The translations under genes and the position numbers were made by a program. Positions 44,332-53,135 of a stretch of DNA of 64,000 nt are shown here, one piece after another; the stretch's first letter is position 1, and each line of letters starts with the position of its first letter. The notes under the pieces were generated by a model. It did no database searches and had not been told where the DNA came from. It was given only the letters and a program-made list of their open reading frames with translations. The stretch comes from Bacteroidales bacterium (lineage in GTDB: Bacteria; Bacteroidota; Bacteroidia; Bacteroidales; Bacteroidaceae): the NCBI GenBank assembly GCA_004554665.1, contig SFKY01000003.1, positions 14,521-78,520 on the forward strand, read 5' to 3'.

Positions 44332-46491
44332 ATGAGAAAAATAGTCTGCGCTTGGACAGGGATACTTCTGGGCTGCCTCATGGCAAACGCCCAACCGAAG
44401 CCCATCTACCAAGATGCTTCACTACCGATAGAGAAAAGGGTGGAAGATGCATTGGCAAGGATGACTGTAGAAGAGAAAATACAGCTCATCCACGCCAATG
44501 GCGGCTACTGTTCGGGTGGTGTTCCACGATTGGGCATACCGGGCAACTTTCCCACTGACGGCCCTGTGGGCCTGCGACCCGAAATGTACTGGAGCGGATG
44601 GACACAGGCAGGGATGAGTACCGACTCGTGTACGGCATTTCCTGCCCTCGTCTGCCTTGCCGCGACATGGAATCCGGCAATGGGAAAGCTCTTCGGCCAT
44701 GCCTATAGCGAAGAAGCCCTGTACAGAAACAAGAATATCATCCTCGGACCGGGTGTCAATATCTTCCGTACACCCATGAACGGGCGCAATTTCGAATACA
44801 TGGGCGAAGACCCTTACCTCGCCTCGCGCATGGCAGTGGCTTATATCCAAGGCGTACAGGACAACCACGTGGCGGCATGTGTCAAGCATTTTGCCGTGAA
44901 CAATCAAGAGACCAACCGCTATAGCATCAACACCCTTGTGGATGAGCGTACACTGCACGAACTATACCTGCCAGCTTTCAAGGCTGCTGTGCAAGAAGGA
45001 AAAGTGTGGGCTGTAATGGGTGCCTATAACCAATACAATGGGCAACACTGTTGCCACAACGAGTATCTCCTTAACGACATATTGCGCAAGCAATGGCAGT
45101 TTGACGGTGTGGTCATCTCTGATTTTGGAGGAACACACAGTACCCAAGAAGCTATCTTCAATGGTCTTGATATGGAATTTGGAACTCGCCTCGGCTCCAT
45201 CGAGGCATTCGACAACTACTATCTTGCCCATCCCTATCTCCAACTGATACGTGAGGGAAAAGTGGGTACCAAAGAACTGGACGAGAAGGTGCGCCGGGTG
45301 CTGCGGATGATGTTCCGCACATGTCTGTCACCCAACAGGCCATGGGGATCGCAAGCCTCCGTATCGCATATTGCAGCCTCACGGCACATCGCAGAAGAGG
45401 GAATCGTACTCCTGCAGAACCAACGTCATTTGCTTCCATTACAATTGGAAAAGGCCAAGCACATCTTGGTGGTGGGAGAGAACGCCATCAAGAAAATGAC
45501 TGGTCAGGGGGGCTCGTCTGAGACGAAAGCCAAATATGAGGTGACACCACTAGAAGGGCTGAAAGCCCGATTGGGCAATCGTGCAATGCTTACTTACTGC
45601 AACGGATATGCCTCCAACGCCAAGCCGGAAAAGGCAGACTCGCTTCGGGAAGAGGCAGTGGCCGCAGCACGCAAGGCAGACATAGTCATCTTTGTGGGCG
45701 GACTCAACAAGAACCCTCACCAAGACTGCGAGGGAACCGACAGAGAATCGTATGACCTGCCGTACCAACAAAACGAATTGATAGAAGCATTGGCCACAGC
45801 CAATCCCAATATGGTGGCTGTGATGGTGGCAGGCAACGCCTATGCCATGCCTTGGGTGAAAAAAGTGCCCGCCATCGTGCAAGCATGGTACGGAGGTATG
45901 GAGGGCGGACATGCCATAGCCGCCGTACTCGCAGGCGATGTCAATCCGTCAGGAAAACTTCCTTTTACGTTTCCTCTCGCCATTGAGGACAACGGAGCAC
46001 ATACGCTCGGCGAGTTTCCTGGAGACGGCAAGACCATCCGTTATAACGAGGGTATTTTTGTAGGCTACCGATGGGCAGAGAAGCACCGCATCAAACCACT
46101 GTTCGCTTTCGGGCACGGTTTGAGCTACACCCATTTCCAATACGGGAAAATCATATTGGACAAGCAAACCATCAGAGGCGACGAACAGCTGAAAGTCTCA
46201 CTCCTGCTGACCAACAAGGGGAGCCGCGAGGGAGCCGAGGTAGTGCAACTTTACATCCGCGACGAGGCCTGCTCGGTACCGCGTCCTGTCAAAGAACTGA
46301 AACGATTCCACAAGGTTAAACTCGCCCCGGGAGAAAGCCAATGCCTCACATTCGAAATCAGCAAGGAAGATCTGAGCTATTACGACACCTCAATCCACGG
46401 ATGGAAAGCCGAGCCTGGCAAATTCCAAGTTTTGGTAGGGAGCGCTTCCGACGATATCCGCTCATCGGCCCCATTCGTTTGGGAAGAGTAA
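44332..46491 (+). CDS. GH3 beta-glycosidase
   Basis: This 719-residue secreted family 3 enzyme has a signal peptide ending LMANAQ. It has a TIM barrel, an alpha/beta sandwich and a C-terminal fibronectin-like domain (ends SSAPFVWEE). The nucleophile is Asp264 in GVVISDFGGTHS, and the substrate-binding KHFAVNNQE is present. ATG 44332 starts the signal peptide; the longer frame to 44275 overlaps the previous gene. GH3 members of this type are beta-glucosidases or beta-xylosidases. Confidence 0.88.
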   Translation: MRKIVCAWTGILLGCLMANAQPKPIYQDASLPIEKRVEDALARMTVEEKIQLIHANGGYCSGGVPRLGIPGNFPTDGPVGLRPEMYWSGWTQAGMSTDSCTAFPALVCLAATWNPAMGKLFGHAYSEEALYRNKNIILGPGVNIFRTPMNGRNFEYMGEDPYLASRMAVAYIQGVQDNHVAACVKHFAVNNQETNRYSINTLVDERTLHELYLPAFKAAVQEGKVWAVMGAYNQYNGQHCCHNEYLLNDILRKQWQFDGVVISDFGGTHSTQEAIFNGLDMEFGTRLGSIEAFDNYYLAHPYLQLIREGKVGTKELDEKVRRVLRMMFRTCLSPNRPWGSQASVSHIAASRHIAEEGIVLLQNQRHLLPLQLEKAKHILVVGENAIKKMTGQGGSSETKAKYEVTPLEGLKARLGNRAMLTYCNGYASNAKPEKADSLREEAVAAARKADIVIFVGGLNKNPHQDCEGTDRESYDLPYQQNELIEALATANPNMVAVMVAGNAYAMPWVKKVPAIVQAWYGGMEGGHAIAAVLAGDVNPSGKLPFTFPLAIEDNGAHTLGEFPGDGKTIRYNEGIFVGYRWAEKHRIKPLFAFGHGLSYTHFQYGKIILDKQTIRGDEQLKVSLLLTNKGSREGAEVVQLYIRDEACSVPRPVKELKRFHKVKLAPGESQCLTFEISKEDLSYYDTSIHGWKAEPGKFQVLVGSASDDIRSSAPFVWEE

Positions 46492-46511
46492 ATGCCGCAA
46501 ACAGATGGGCT

Positions 46512-46549
46512 AAACGACACCTTTAGACAATGGAAACGACACCTTTAGA
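46512..46549 (+). repeat. Two direct 16-nt words at 22-nt spacing (TAAA-N7-TTTA family)
   Basis: AAACGACACCTTTAGA occurs exactly at 46512-46527 and 46534-46549, period 22 nt. It lies between the GH3 gene and the gene at 46584. Confidence 0.72.
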
Positions 46550-46583
46550 ATTTTAAACGATAATAATATAACAAGTAACAACA

Positions 46584-48818
46584 ATGTACAAGAAGACGAC
46601 GATGCGAACATGGTGCATGGGCTTGATGCTGTTAGCGGCATCGGGACTGCATGCAGAGGGATGGTTGCCCAAGAGCAAGAACCCCAATGTGAAAACAAGG
46701 TTGCTGTCTTGCCATTACGACAAGGCACAATTAGTAAGCTGCACAGAAGTAGACGGCCAATCCAAGGACTGGTCTGTCACCACTACCACCGACAACAAGC
46801 TCGGTGGCACCCGATATATATTTGAGGCGCGGAGAGCCATGAAGTCTGTGGGCGTGGCTGTGGCCACCGACTGCTACGACTGGTGCAGCGACCGCTATGT
46901 GATGATACCCTCTGTGGTGTACAATGGTAACCGCCAGCGCATTGTCAACCGCGAATATGCCACCGGATTGGACAAGACCGACTACTATCGTCGCGACCTG
47001 GCCCTCACCTCCAACCCCATTCCTCAGCTCTCACCAGACTTTGGCGCCCCCTCTCGCATCGAGGTGAATGTGAGCAACACCTCAACTCCCGTCATTACCT
47101 ACTATGACCGCCGGAGACAAGAGGGAACCATGCTCTTCACAGACCAAGGTATCGAGTGGAAAGGAGAAGTAAAGGACCACGCCTTTATCATAGAGGAGTC
47201 GGCAGACCGCAGCATGGCCACAATGGTCATCAGTGCGCCGGGTGTAAGAGAGCGCAAGCCCGAATTTATCGGCTTCAGCAAGAGTCCTGACCGGGGTATA
47301 GACGTGCAAGCAGGCGACAAGATAGAGATACGTGTAGCCCGTATCGACTGCAAAGCTGCTGACGTGCCCACATTCCTGTCACGCTTCATGGCCGAGCGCA
47401 AGCTGCACACCGTGGCCGAGACTCCGCGCGACCTCATGCCCATGAGCGAGGTGCTCGCTCGTATGGTCCGCAACATCGACGAACGCTATTACGTAGGAGA
47501 CCAATGGCAGTACTACTGCCCTGAAAACGCCGACTGGATGTCGTATGGATGGATTGGTGGACTGATGAACACCTACCCCATGCTGGCCTTGGGCGATGCC
47601 ACGCATCTGGAGAAAGTCTGCCACACCTTTGACTTCGGATTGGGTCACGGAGCAGGTGCATCGGGCTACTTCTATGATGTAGTAGGCAAGGACGGCAAGG
47701 TCATCTTCAGAGATGGAGCCAGAGAGATACACGACATAGCCCTCACCCGCAAGAATGCCGATATCCTCTATTGGATGGTGAAGCAGATGATGCTACTCAA
47801 GCGACAAGGTAAGGGCGACAAGATAGCTCCCGAATGGGAGGCACGTGTGAAGCAACTGGCCGATGCCTTTACAGCCACCTGGAAGAAGGAAGGCACATGG
47901 GGCAACTATCTGAATGTAGAAAACGGCAAGGTGGCAGTATACAATACCACAGGAGGCGCTATGGCTGTAGGCGGATTGGCTTTGGCTTCGGTCTATTACC
48001 AGAACCCTGAGTATATGAAGATAGCCCGCCTGGCAGGCCAGACATACTACGATCAGTTTGCATTGGTAGGCTTCACCTCTGGAGGTTGCGGCGATATTCT
48101 GCAGAACGCCGATTCTGAGACCGCCATCGCATTGACCACCTCAATCTTCACCCTTTACGAGACTACCCAAGATGCCACGTATCTGGAGCAGGCAGCTCAT
48201 CTGGCAGCACTCTGCGCCACATGGACGGTATCCTTCCCCTATCGCTTGCCCGAGGACACTCCATTGGCCAAACTGGGTGCCAACCTCACAGGTGCCGTAT
48301 GGGCAAGTACACAGAACAAGCACGGGGCACCGGGCTTCTGCACGCAGTCTGGCGATGTACTGTTCAAGCTCTACCGTGCCACAGGCAACACGCTGTTTGC
48401 CGAGCTGATACGCGATGTCATCCACGGACATGCAGAAGGCGTTCAGCCCAACGGCAAAATCACCGAGCGGCTCACCTACTGCGATGCCGACAGCCGCGGC
48501 TCACGTCTCGATGGCGGCAAGACGGGATGGAACGAGACCAATGGTGCGCTCATGGCCATTGAGATTCCGGGCATCTACGTGAGAACTGACTTGGCCCAGG
48601 CTTATGTCTTCGACCACGTGAAGCTCAACAATATCCAGAAGAGTCGCAAGGGCATCACCCTGACCCTGCAAAACCCGACCGAATTTGATGCCGTAGTGAC
48701 CATCTTTGCCGAGAATGGTGAAGAGGCTAAGAAACCTTTGGGAGACAATGCGTTCGTCAACTGGACACACAAGGTAAAGATACCCGCGCACAAGACGGTT
48801 AAGACCACTATCAAGTAA
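46584..48818 (+). CDS. Secreted alpha/alpha-barrel protein, putative glycan-active enzyme of unassigned family
   Basis: This 744-residue protein has a signal peptide ending GLHAE. Residues about 25-265 look like a beta-sandwich. From about 290 to 670 the sequence is helix-rich with repeated GG and glycine-aromatic turns (YGWIGGLMNTYPMLALGD, GGLALASVYYQNPEY, CGDILQNADSETAIAL), as in (alpha/alpha) toroid hydrolases and lyases. A C-terminal beta domain follows. I do not recognise the family and see no diagnostic catalytic motif. Its place among glycosidases suggests a side-chain hydrolase or a lyase. Confidence 0.6.
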   Translation: MYKKTTMRTWCMGLMLLAASGLHAEGWLPKSKNPNVKTRLLSCHYDKAQLVSCTEVDGQSKDWSVTTTTDNKLGGTRYIFEARRAMKSVGVAVATDCYDWCSDRYVMIPSVVYNGNRQRIVNREYATGLDKTDYYRRDLALTSNPIPQLSPDFGAPSRIEVNVSNTSTPVITYYDRRRQEGTMLFTDQGIEWKGEVKDHAFIIEESADRSMATMVISAPGVRERKPEFIGFSKSPDRGIDVQAGDKIEIRVARIDCKAADVPTFLSRFMAERKLHTVAETPRDLMPMSEVLARMVRNIDERYYVGDQWQYYCPENADWMSYGWIGGLMNTYPMLALGDATHLEKVCHTFDFGLGHGAGASGYFYDVVGKDGKVIFRDGAREIHDIALTRKNADILYWMVKQMMLLKRQGKGDKIAPEWEARVKQLADAFTATWKKEGTWGNYLNVENGKVAVYNTTGGAMAVGGLALASVYYQNPEYMKIARLAGQTYYDQFALVGFTSGGCGDILQNADSETAIALTTSIFTLYETTQDATYLEQAAHLAALCATWTVSFPYRLPEDTPLAKLGANLTGAVWASTQNKHGAPGFCTQSGDVLFKLYRATGNTLFAELIRDVIHGHAEGVQPNGKITERLTYCDADSRGSRLDGGKTGWNETNGALMAIEIPGIYVRTDLAQAYVFDHVKLNNIQKSRKGITLTLQNPTEFDAVVTIFAENGEEAKKPLGDNAFVNWTHKVKIPAHKTVKTTIK

Positions 48819-48832
48819 GAACCCCTAACCCC

Positions 48833-48873
48833 AATCCCCTCTCATCCCCACACGTGGGGGATGGCAGGGGATT
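48833..48873 (+). repeat. Intercistronic inverted repeat before the second GH2 gene
   Basis: AATCCCCT and ATCCCCAC pair with GTGGGGGAT and AGGGGATT around a short loop, ending 10 nt before the ATG at 48884, where it could affect translation or RNA stability. Confidence 0.5.
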
Positions 48874-48883
48874 TACGATTATT

Positions 48884-51331
48884 ATGAAACAGATAAGATT
48901 CATTGCCGCCTTGCTGCTCTGCACATGCTGCATAGGCCTACAGGCACAAAACATGCGTCAGCGAATGCTGATGAACAAAGACTGGAAGTTTGCCAAAGGA
49001 CACGCTGCTGACCCCAATAAGGACTTCCACTATGGACAGGCACTCTCTTTCTCCAAAATCAACTATCTGCAGGAGGCCACCATGCTGATGGCAGACCAGC
49101 AGTCGAGACTGCGGGTACCCCACACCGAGCGCTTCGACGATAGCGAATGGGAGACCGTACAGCTCCCCCACGACTGGGGCATGGCACTCGGTTTTGACCA
49201 GAACCAGCTCAAAATCAAAGGCTACCGCAAACTCGGTGGCCGTTCGCCCGAGAACAGTGTGGGATGGTATCGCAAGACTTTCGAGCTGACACCGATTAAG
49301 GGCTGTCGGTACACACTGGAGTTTGAAGGTGTATTCCGCGATGCCCAAGTATGGATGAACGGTATCTATCTGGGCAAGGGAGAAAGCGGCTATGTGCCGA
49401 TGCTGTTCGATGTGACGGAGTGTCTGAACTATGACAACGATGCCAAGAACGTGATTACCGTACGTGTAGACGCCACCCAGTCCGAACTCTGGTCGTACGA
49501 AGGTGCCGGCATCTACCGCAATGTATGGCTCACCCGCACTGCAGCTGTGCATGTGCCCACGTGGGGAACGTATGTCACTACCGATGCAGACATAGCCAAC
49601 CACAATGCTACTGTCAATGCAGAAATCGAGGTGACCAACACTACGACCGCTGCCACCTCAGTGAAACTTATCAACACCATTGTAGACCGCGAGGGCCACC
49701 GGGTAGCCAGCAACAGCCAGCAGACAAACATCAACGCACTCGAGACGGCCAAGGTAACGGCCCAACTTCCCACCAAGGACATACGTCTCTGGTCGTTGGA
49801 GGATCCCTATATGTACACGCTGGTGACCGATGTCATGGTAAATGGCAAGCTCGCCGACCGCTACGAGACACGTTTTGGCATCCGCACCTTTGCCTTCGAT
49901 CCTGACAAGGGATTCTTCCTCAACGGCAAACGGGTACAGATGCAGGGCGTATGCTGCCATCAAGACCATGCTGGCGTGGGCGTTGCCGTACCCGATCGCC
50001 TCAACTATTGGCGTATCGGCAAACTGAAAGAGTTTGGAACCAATGCTTACCGCTCCTCGCACAACCCGCCTACCGTCTCTGTGCTCGATGCCTGCGACAG
50101 TCTGGGTATGCTTGTGATGGACGAACTGCGTGTGATGAGCAGCAGCAACGAGGGATTGGCTCAATTGCGCACCATCGTTCGCCGCGACCGCAACCATCCC
50201 AGTATCGTCATCTGGAGCCTCGGCAACGAGGAACCGGCCATCCAAGGTTCGGAAAAAGGCAAGATGCTGGCCGAGAGGATGCGTGCCGTACAGCGACAGC
50301 TTGACCCCACTCGTCCGTGCACTGTGGCCATGAACGGCAGTTGGGGTACGGGATTCTCATTGGCCGTTGATGTGCAGGGATCCAACTACTATAAGATAGG
50401 CAATCTGGACGAAGTTCATGCCAATCTGCCCAAACTGCCCTGTCTGCTCACCGAGGAAGCCAGCACATTGACTACCCGCGGCATCTATAAGACCGACGAG
50501 AAGACCGACTGGCACCAGTCATACGACCTGGACCACCCGGGATGGGGTGCCAAGGCACACGAGTGGCTGCGCTATGTAGACGAGCGTCCATACATCGGCG
50601 GCGCGTTTGTCTGGACAGGATTTGACTACGGCGGTGAGGCTTTGGGCTATTACTGGCCCGGAATCGCCTCCAATTTCGGTATCCTCGACTACTGCGGTTT
50701 TCCCAAGGACGCATTCTGGTACTACAAGGCATGGTGGACAGAGGAGCCTGTACTGCATGTGCTTCCCCACTGGAACGGTATAGGCACCGACTCGGTGGAT
50801 GTCAACATCTATACCAATATGGATGAGGTGGAACTGAGCCTCAACGGCAAGAGTCTGGGTAAGCGTAAGGTAGGCAAATTCGACATTCCCAGTTGGCGTG
50901 TCAAGTACGCACCGGGCAAACTGGTGGCCAAGGGTAGGAAAGGTGGCCGCCGATTTACACAGACTATACAGACCACGGGTGCGGCCACCGCGCTCCAGCT
51001 GACATGCGAGACGGGTGGCGAGCTCCGCAACGACGGTCAGGACATTGCCGTGCTCACAGTCTGCACCAAAGACAAGCAAGGGCGCGTGGTACCCACGGCC
51101 GATAACTTCGTGAACTTCGAGGTGAAAAACGCCCGCATACTGGGCGTGGGCAATGGCAATCCCTCTTGCCACGAGGCCGATGTCTTCGCGCCGGGCCAAC
51201 CGGCAGGAAGAAGCCTCTTCTCGGGCTATGCACAAGTGATTGTGGCCCCCGACGGCTCGGGCAACCCGATTGAAGTGACCGCCTCTTCCAATGGTCTACA
51301 ATCGGCATCCATCGTGCTCAATGTGAAATAA
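48884..51331 (+). CDS. GH2 enzyme with a variant nucleophile motif
   Basis: This 815-residue secreted family 2 protein has a signal peptide ending GLQAQ. Domain order is jelly roll, Ig-like, TIM barrel, then C-terminal Ig-like modules. The acid/base Glu449 in SLGNEEP is present. At the usual nucleophile position (GEFVWTGFDY in the 10565 protein) it reads GGAFVWTGFDY, so Ala574 replaces Glu; the next acidic residue is Glu585 in DYGGEAL. A known GH2 subgroup shares this FVWTGFDYxGE layout, so it may still be active using another Glu. The frame opens at 48854, but 48884 begins the signal peptide. Confidence 0.82.
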   Translation: MKQIRFIAALLLCTCCIGLQAQNMRQRMLMNKDWKFAKGHAADPNKDFHYGQALSFSKINYLQEATMLMADQQSRLRVPHTERFDDSEWETVQLPHDWGMALGFDQNQLKIKGYRKLGGRSPENSVGWYRKTFELTPIKGCRYTLEFEGVFRDAQVWMNGIYLGKGESGYVPMLFDVTECLNYDNDAKNVITVRVDATQSELWSYEGAGIYRNVWLTRTAAVHVPTWGTYVTTDADIANHNATVNAEIEVTNTTTAATSVKLINTIVDREGHRVASNSQQTNINALETAKVTAQLPTKDIRLWSLEDPYMYTLVTDVMVNGKLADRYETRFGIRTFAFDPDKGFFLNGKRVQMQGVCCHQDHAGVGVAVPDRLNYWRIGKLKEFGTNAYRSSHNPPTVSVLDACDSLGMLVMDELRVMSSSNEGLAQLRTIVRRDRNHPSIVIWSLGNEEPAIQGSEKGKMLAERMRAVQRQLDPTRPCTVAMNGSWGTGFSLAVDVQGSNYYKIGNLDEVHANLPKLPCLLTEEASTLTTRGIYKTDEKTDWHQSYDLDHPGWGAKAHEWLRYVDERPYIGGAFVWTGFDYGGEALGYYWPGIASNFGILDYCGFPKDAFWYYKAWWTEEPVLHVLPHWNGIGTDSVDVNIYTNMDEVELSLNGKSLGKRKVGKFDIPSWRVKYAPGKLVAKGRKGGRRFTQTIQTTGAATALQLTCETGGELRNDGQDIAVLTVCTKDKQGRVVPTADNFVNFEVKNARILGVGNGNPSCHEADVFAPGQPAGRSLFSGYAQVIVAPDGSGNPIEVTASSNGLQSASIVLNVK

Positions 51332-51358
51332 AGACATCTACAGAAAAACAAGTCGAAT

Positions 51359-53116
51359 ATGAAATACAAACATCAGCACCTATTAGCCATGACGGGGATT
51401 TCCGTCACGACTGTTATCGTGTTATTATTGACAGGTTGCAAGAGTCATCAAGAGATCCAAGCCAAGGTTTCACTGCATCCAAAGACATTCTGCAATCCGC
51501 TCAACATCAACTACCGTTTCATGATCATCGGTGGTGGCGATGGCATCCGCGAGGCTGCCGACCCCGTAGTGGTGCAGTTTAAGGACATGTACCTGCTCTT
51601 CGCCTCCAAGTCTTCCGGCTATTGGTATTCCAAAGACTTCGCCCATTGGACGCATGTATTCATCTCTGACGATGTATTGCCCATCGAAGACTACGCCCCT
51701 GCCATCTTCGTACACAATGGCTATGTCTACTATGTGGGCTCTACGCGCGGCGAGGCCATGCTCTACCGCTCTTCCCAACCCGAAAAAGGATTGTGGCAAC
51801 CCGTGAAGCGGCTCTTCACCTATTGGGATCCAGCCTTCCTCGTAGAGGATGGCAAACTCTATGTCTACTATGGCAGTTCTCCTTCCGACCCCATTCGTGC
51901 CCGCGTGTTCGACCTCAATACATTGGAACAGATAGCAGGACCCATCGACTGTCTGAACAGTGACCAGAAACAGCACGGATGGGAGCGCCCGGGTGAGGCC
52001 AACGAACTGACACGCCGTCCTTACATCGAGGGCGCATGGATGACCAAGCACAACGGCAAGTACTATCTGCAGTACGCGGGGCCTGGAACGGAATGGAAAT
52101 CGTATGCCGATGCTGTCTACGTAGGCGACACTCCCATCGGCCCGTTCACCTATATGCCCAACAGCCCCACTTCTTACCGCCCCGCCGGATTTATGGCTGG
52201 AGCCGGCCACGGCTGTCTCTTCCAAGCAGGTGACCAATGGTGGAAAGCGGCGACCAACTCTATCAGCATCCGCCACATGTTCGAGCGCAGACTCTCATTC
52301 TATCCCTCTGCTTTCGACCGCGATGGCTACCTGTTCACTGACACCTACCTTGGCGACTATCCGCTCTACTTGCCGGGTAGTGAAGCGGCAGCCGAGAACC
52401 GTGGACCACAATGGATGCTCCTGTCGGGTGGAAAGCCTGTGAAAGCATCTTCCTCACTTGACAAATATCCTGCTACTCAGGCCGTAGACGAAGAAGCGCG
52501 CACCGCATGGGTAGCTGCCACCAACCGCAACGAATGGCTACAGATAGACTTGGAGCGCGAGGCTGACATCCATGCCATCCAAATCAATTACGATGAATAT
52601 GGTGCCAACTTCAAGGGAATGGGCATCGGACGTTATCAGAGTTACCGGTTGTATGCTTCACACGACGGAGCCCACTGGTCGCTCATCGTAGACCGTTCCG
52701 ACAAGCGTACCGACTTACCGCACGACTACATCGAGTTTGAGCGTCCGTTCCGTGCCCGCTACATCAAGTGGGAGAATGTGGCCTACACCATCTCCGGCCA
52801 AGTATCGCTCCGCGACCTGCGTGTGTTCGGCCGCAGTGGCGAACGCAAGCCTGCCGCCGCCTCAGGTCTTACCGTGCAGCGCGACAGCAGCGATCCCTGC
52901 AAGGCTACGATAAGTTGGCAACCCGCCAAGGGGGCCGAGGGCTACGTGGTGCGCTACGGCATCGCCAAGGACAAGCTGTATAGCAGTTGGCAAGTCATCA
53001 GTGGCACCCGCATCGAGATTGGCAGCCTCAACGCAGGCGTGCCCTATTACTTCACTGTCGATGCCTATAACGGGGGAGGAGTGACCCCCGGCAAGGAGAT
53101 TCAACATACAAACTAA
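51359..53116 (+). CDS. GH43 lipoprotein with discoidin (F5/8 type C) and FN3 domains
   Basis: This 585-residue lipoprotein has Cys27 in LLTGC. The GH43 propeller carries Asp68 in AADPVV, Asp157 in YWDPAFLVEDG and Glu224 in YIEGAWM. Residues about 355-480 form a discoidin/CBM32-like domain (WLQIDL, RYIKWENV), and about 485-580 an FN3 domain (ATISWQPAKGAEGYVVRYG). Likely an exo-acting xylosidase or arabinofuranosidase displayed on a membrane, with the extra domains for glycan binding. Confidence 0.86.
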   Translation: MKYKHQHLLAMTGISVTTVIVLLLTGCKSHQEIQAKVSLHPKTFCNPLNINYRFMIIGGGDGIREAADPVVVQFKDMYLLFASKSSGYWYSKDFAHWTHVFISDDVLPIEDYAPAIFVHNGYVYYVGSTRGEAMLYRSSQPEKGLWQPVKRLFTYWDPAFLVEDGKLYVYYGSSPSDPIRARVFDLNTLEQIAGPIDCLNSDQKQHGWERPGEANELTRRPYIEGAWMTKHNGKYYLQYAGPGTEWKSYADAVYVGDTPIGPFTYMPNSPTSYRPAGFMAGAGHGCLFQAGDQWWKAATNSISIRHMFERRLSFYPSAFDRDGYLFTDTYLGDYPLYLPGSEAAAENRGPQWMLLSGGKPVKASSSLDKYPATQAVDEEARTAWVAATNRNEWLQIDLEREADIHAIQINYDEYGANFKGMGIGRYQSYRLYASHDGAHWSLIVDRSDKRTDLPHDYIEFERPFRARYIKWENVAYTISGQVSLRDLRVFGRSGERKPAAASGLTVQRDSSDPCKATISWQPAKGAEGYVVRYGIAKDKLYSSWQVISGTRIEIGSLNAGVPYYFTVDAYNGGGVTPGKEIQHTN

Positions 53117-53135
53117 GACTAACAATAGGAAAGAC

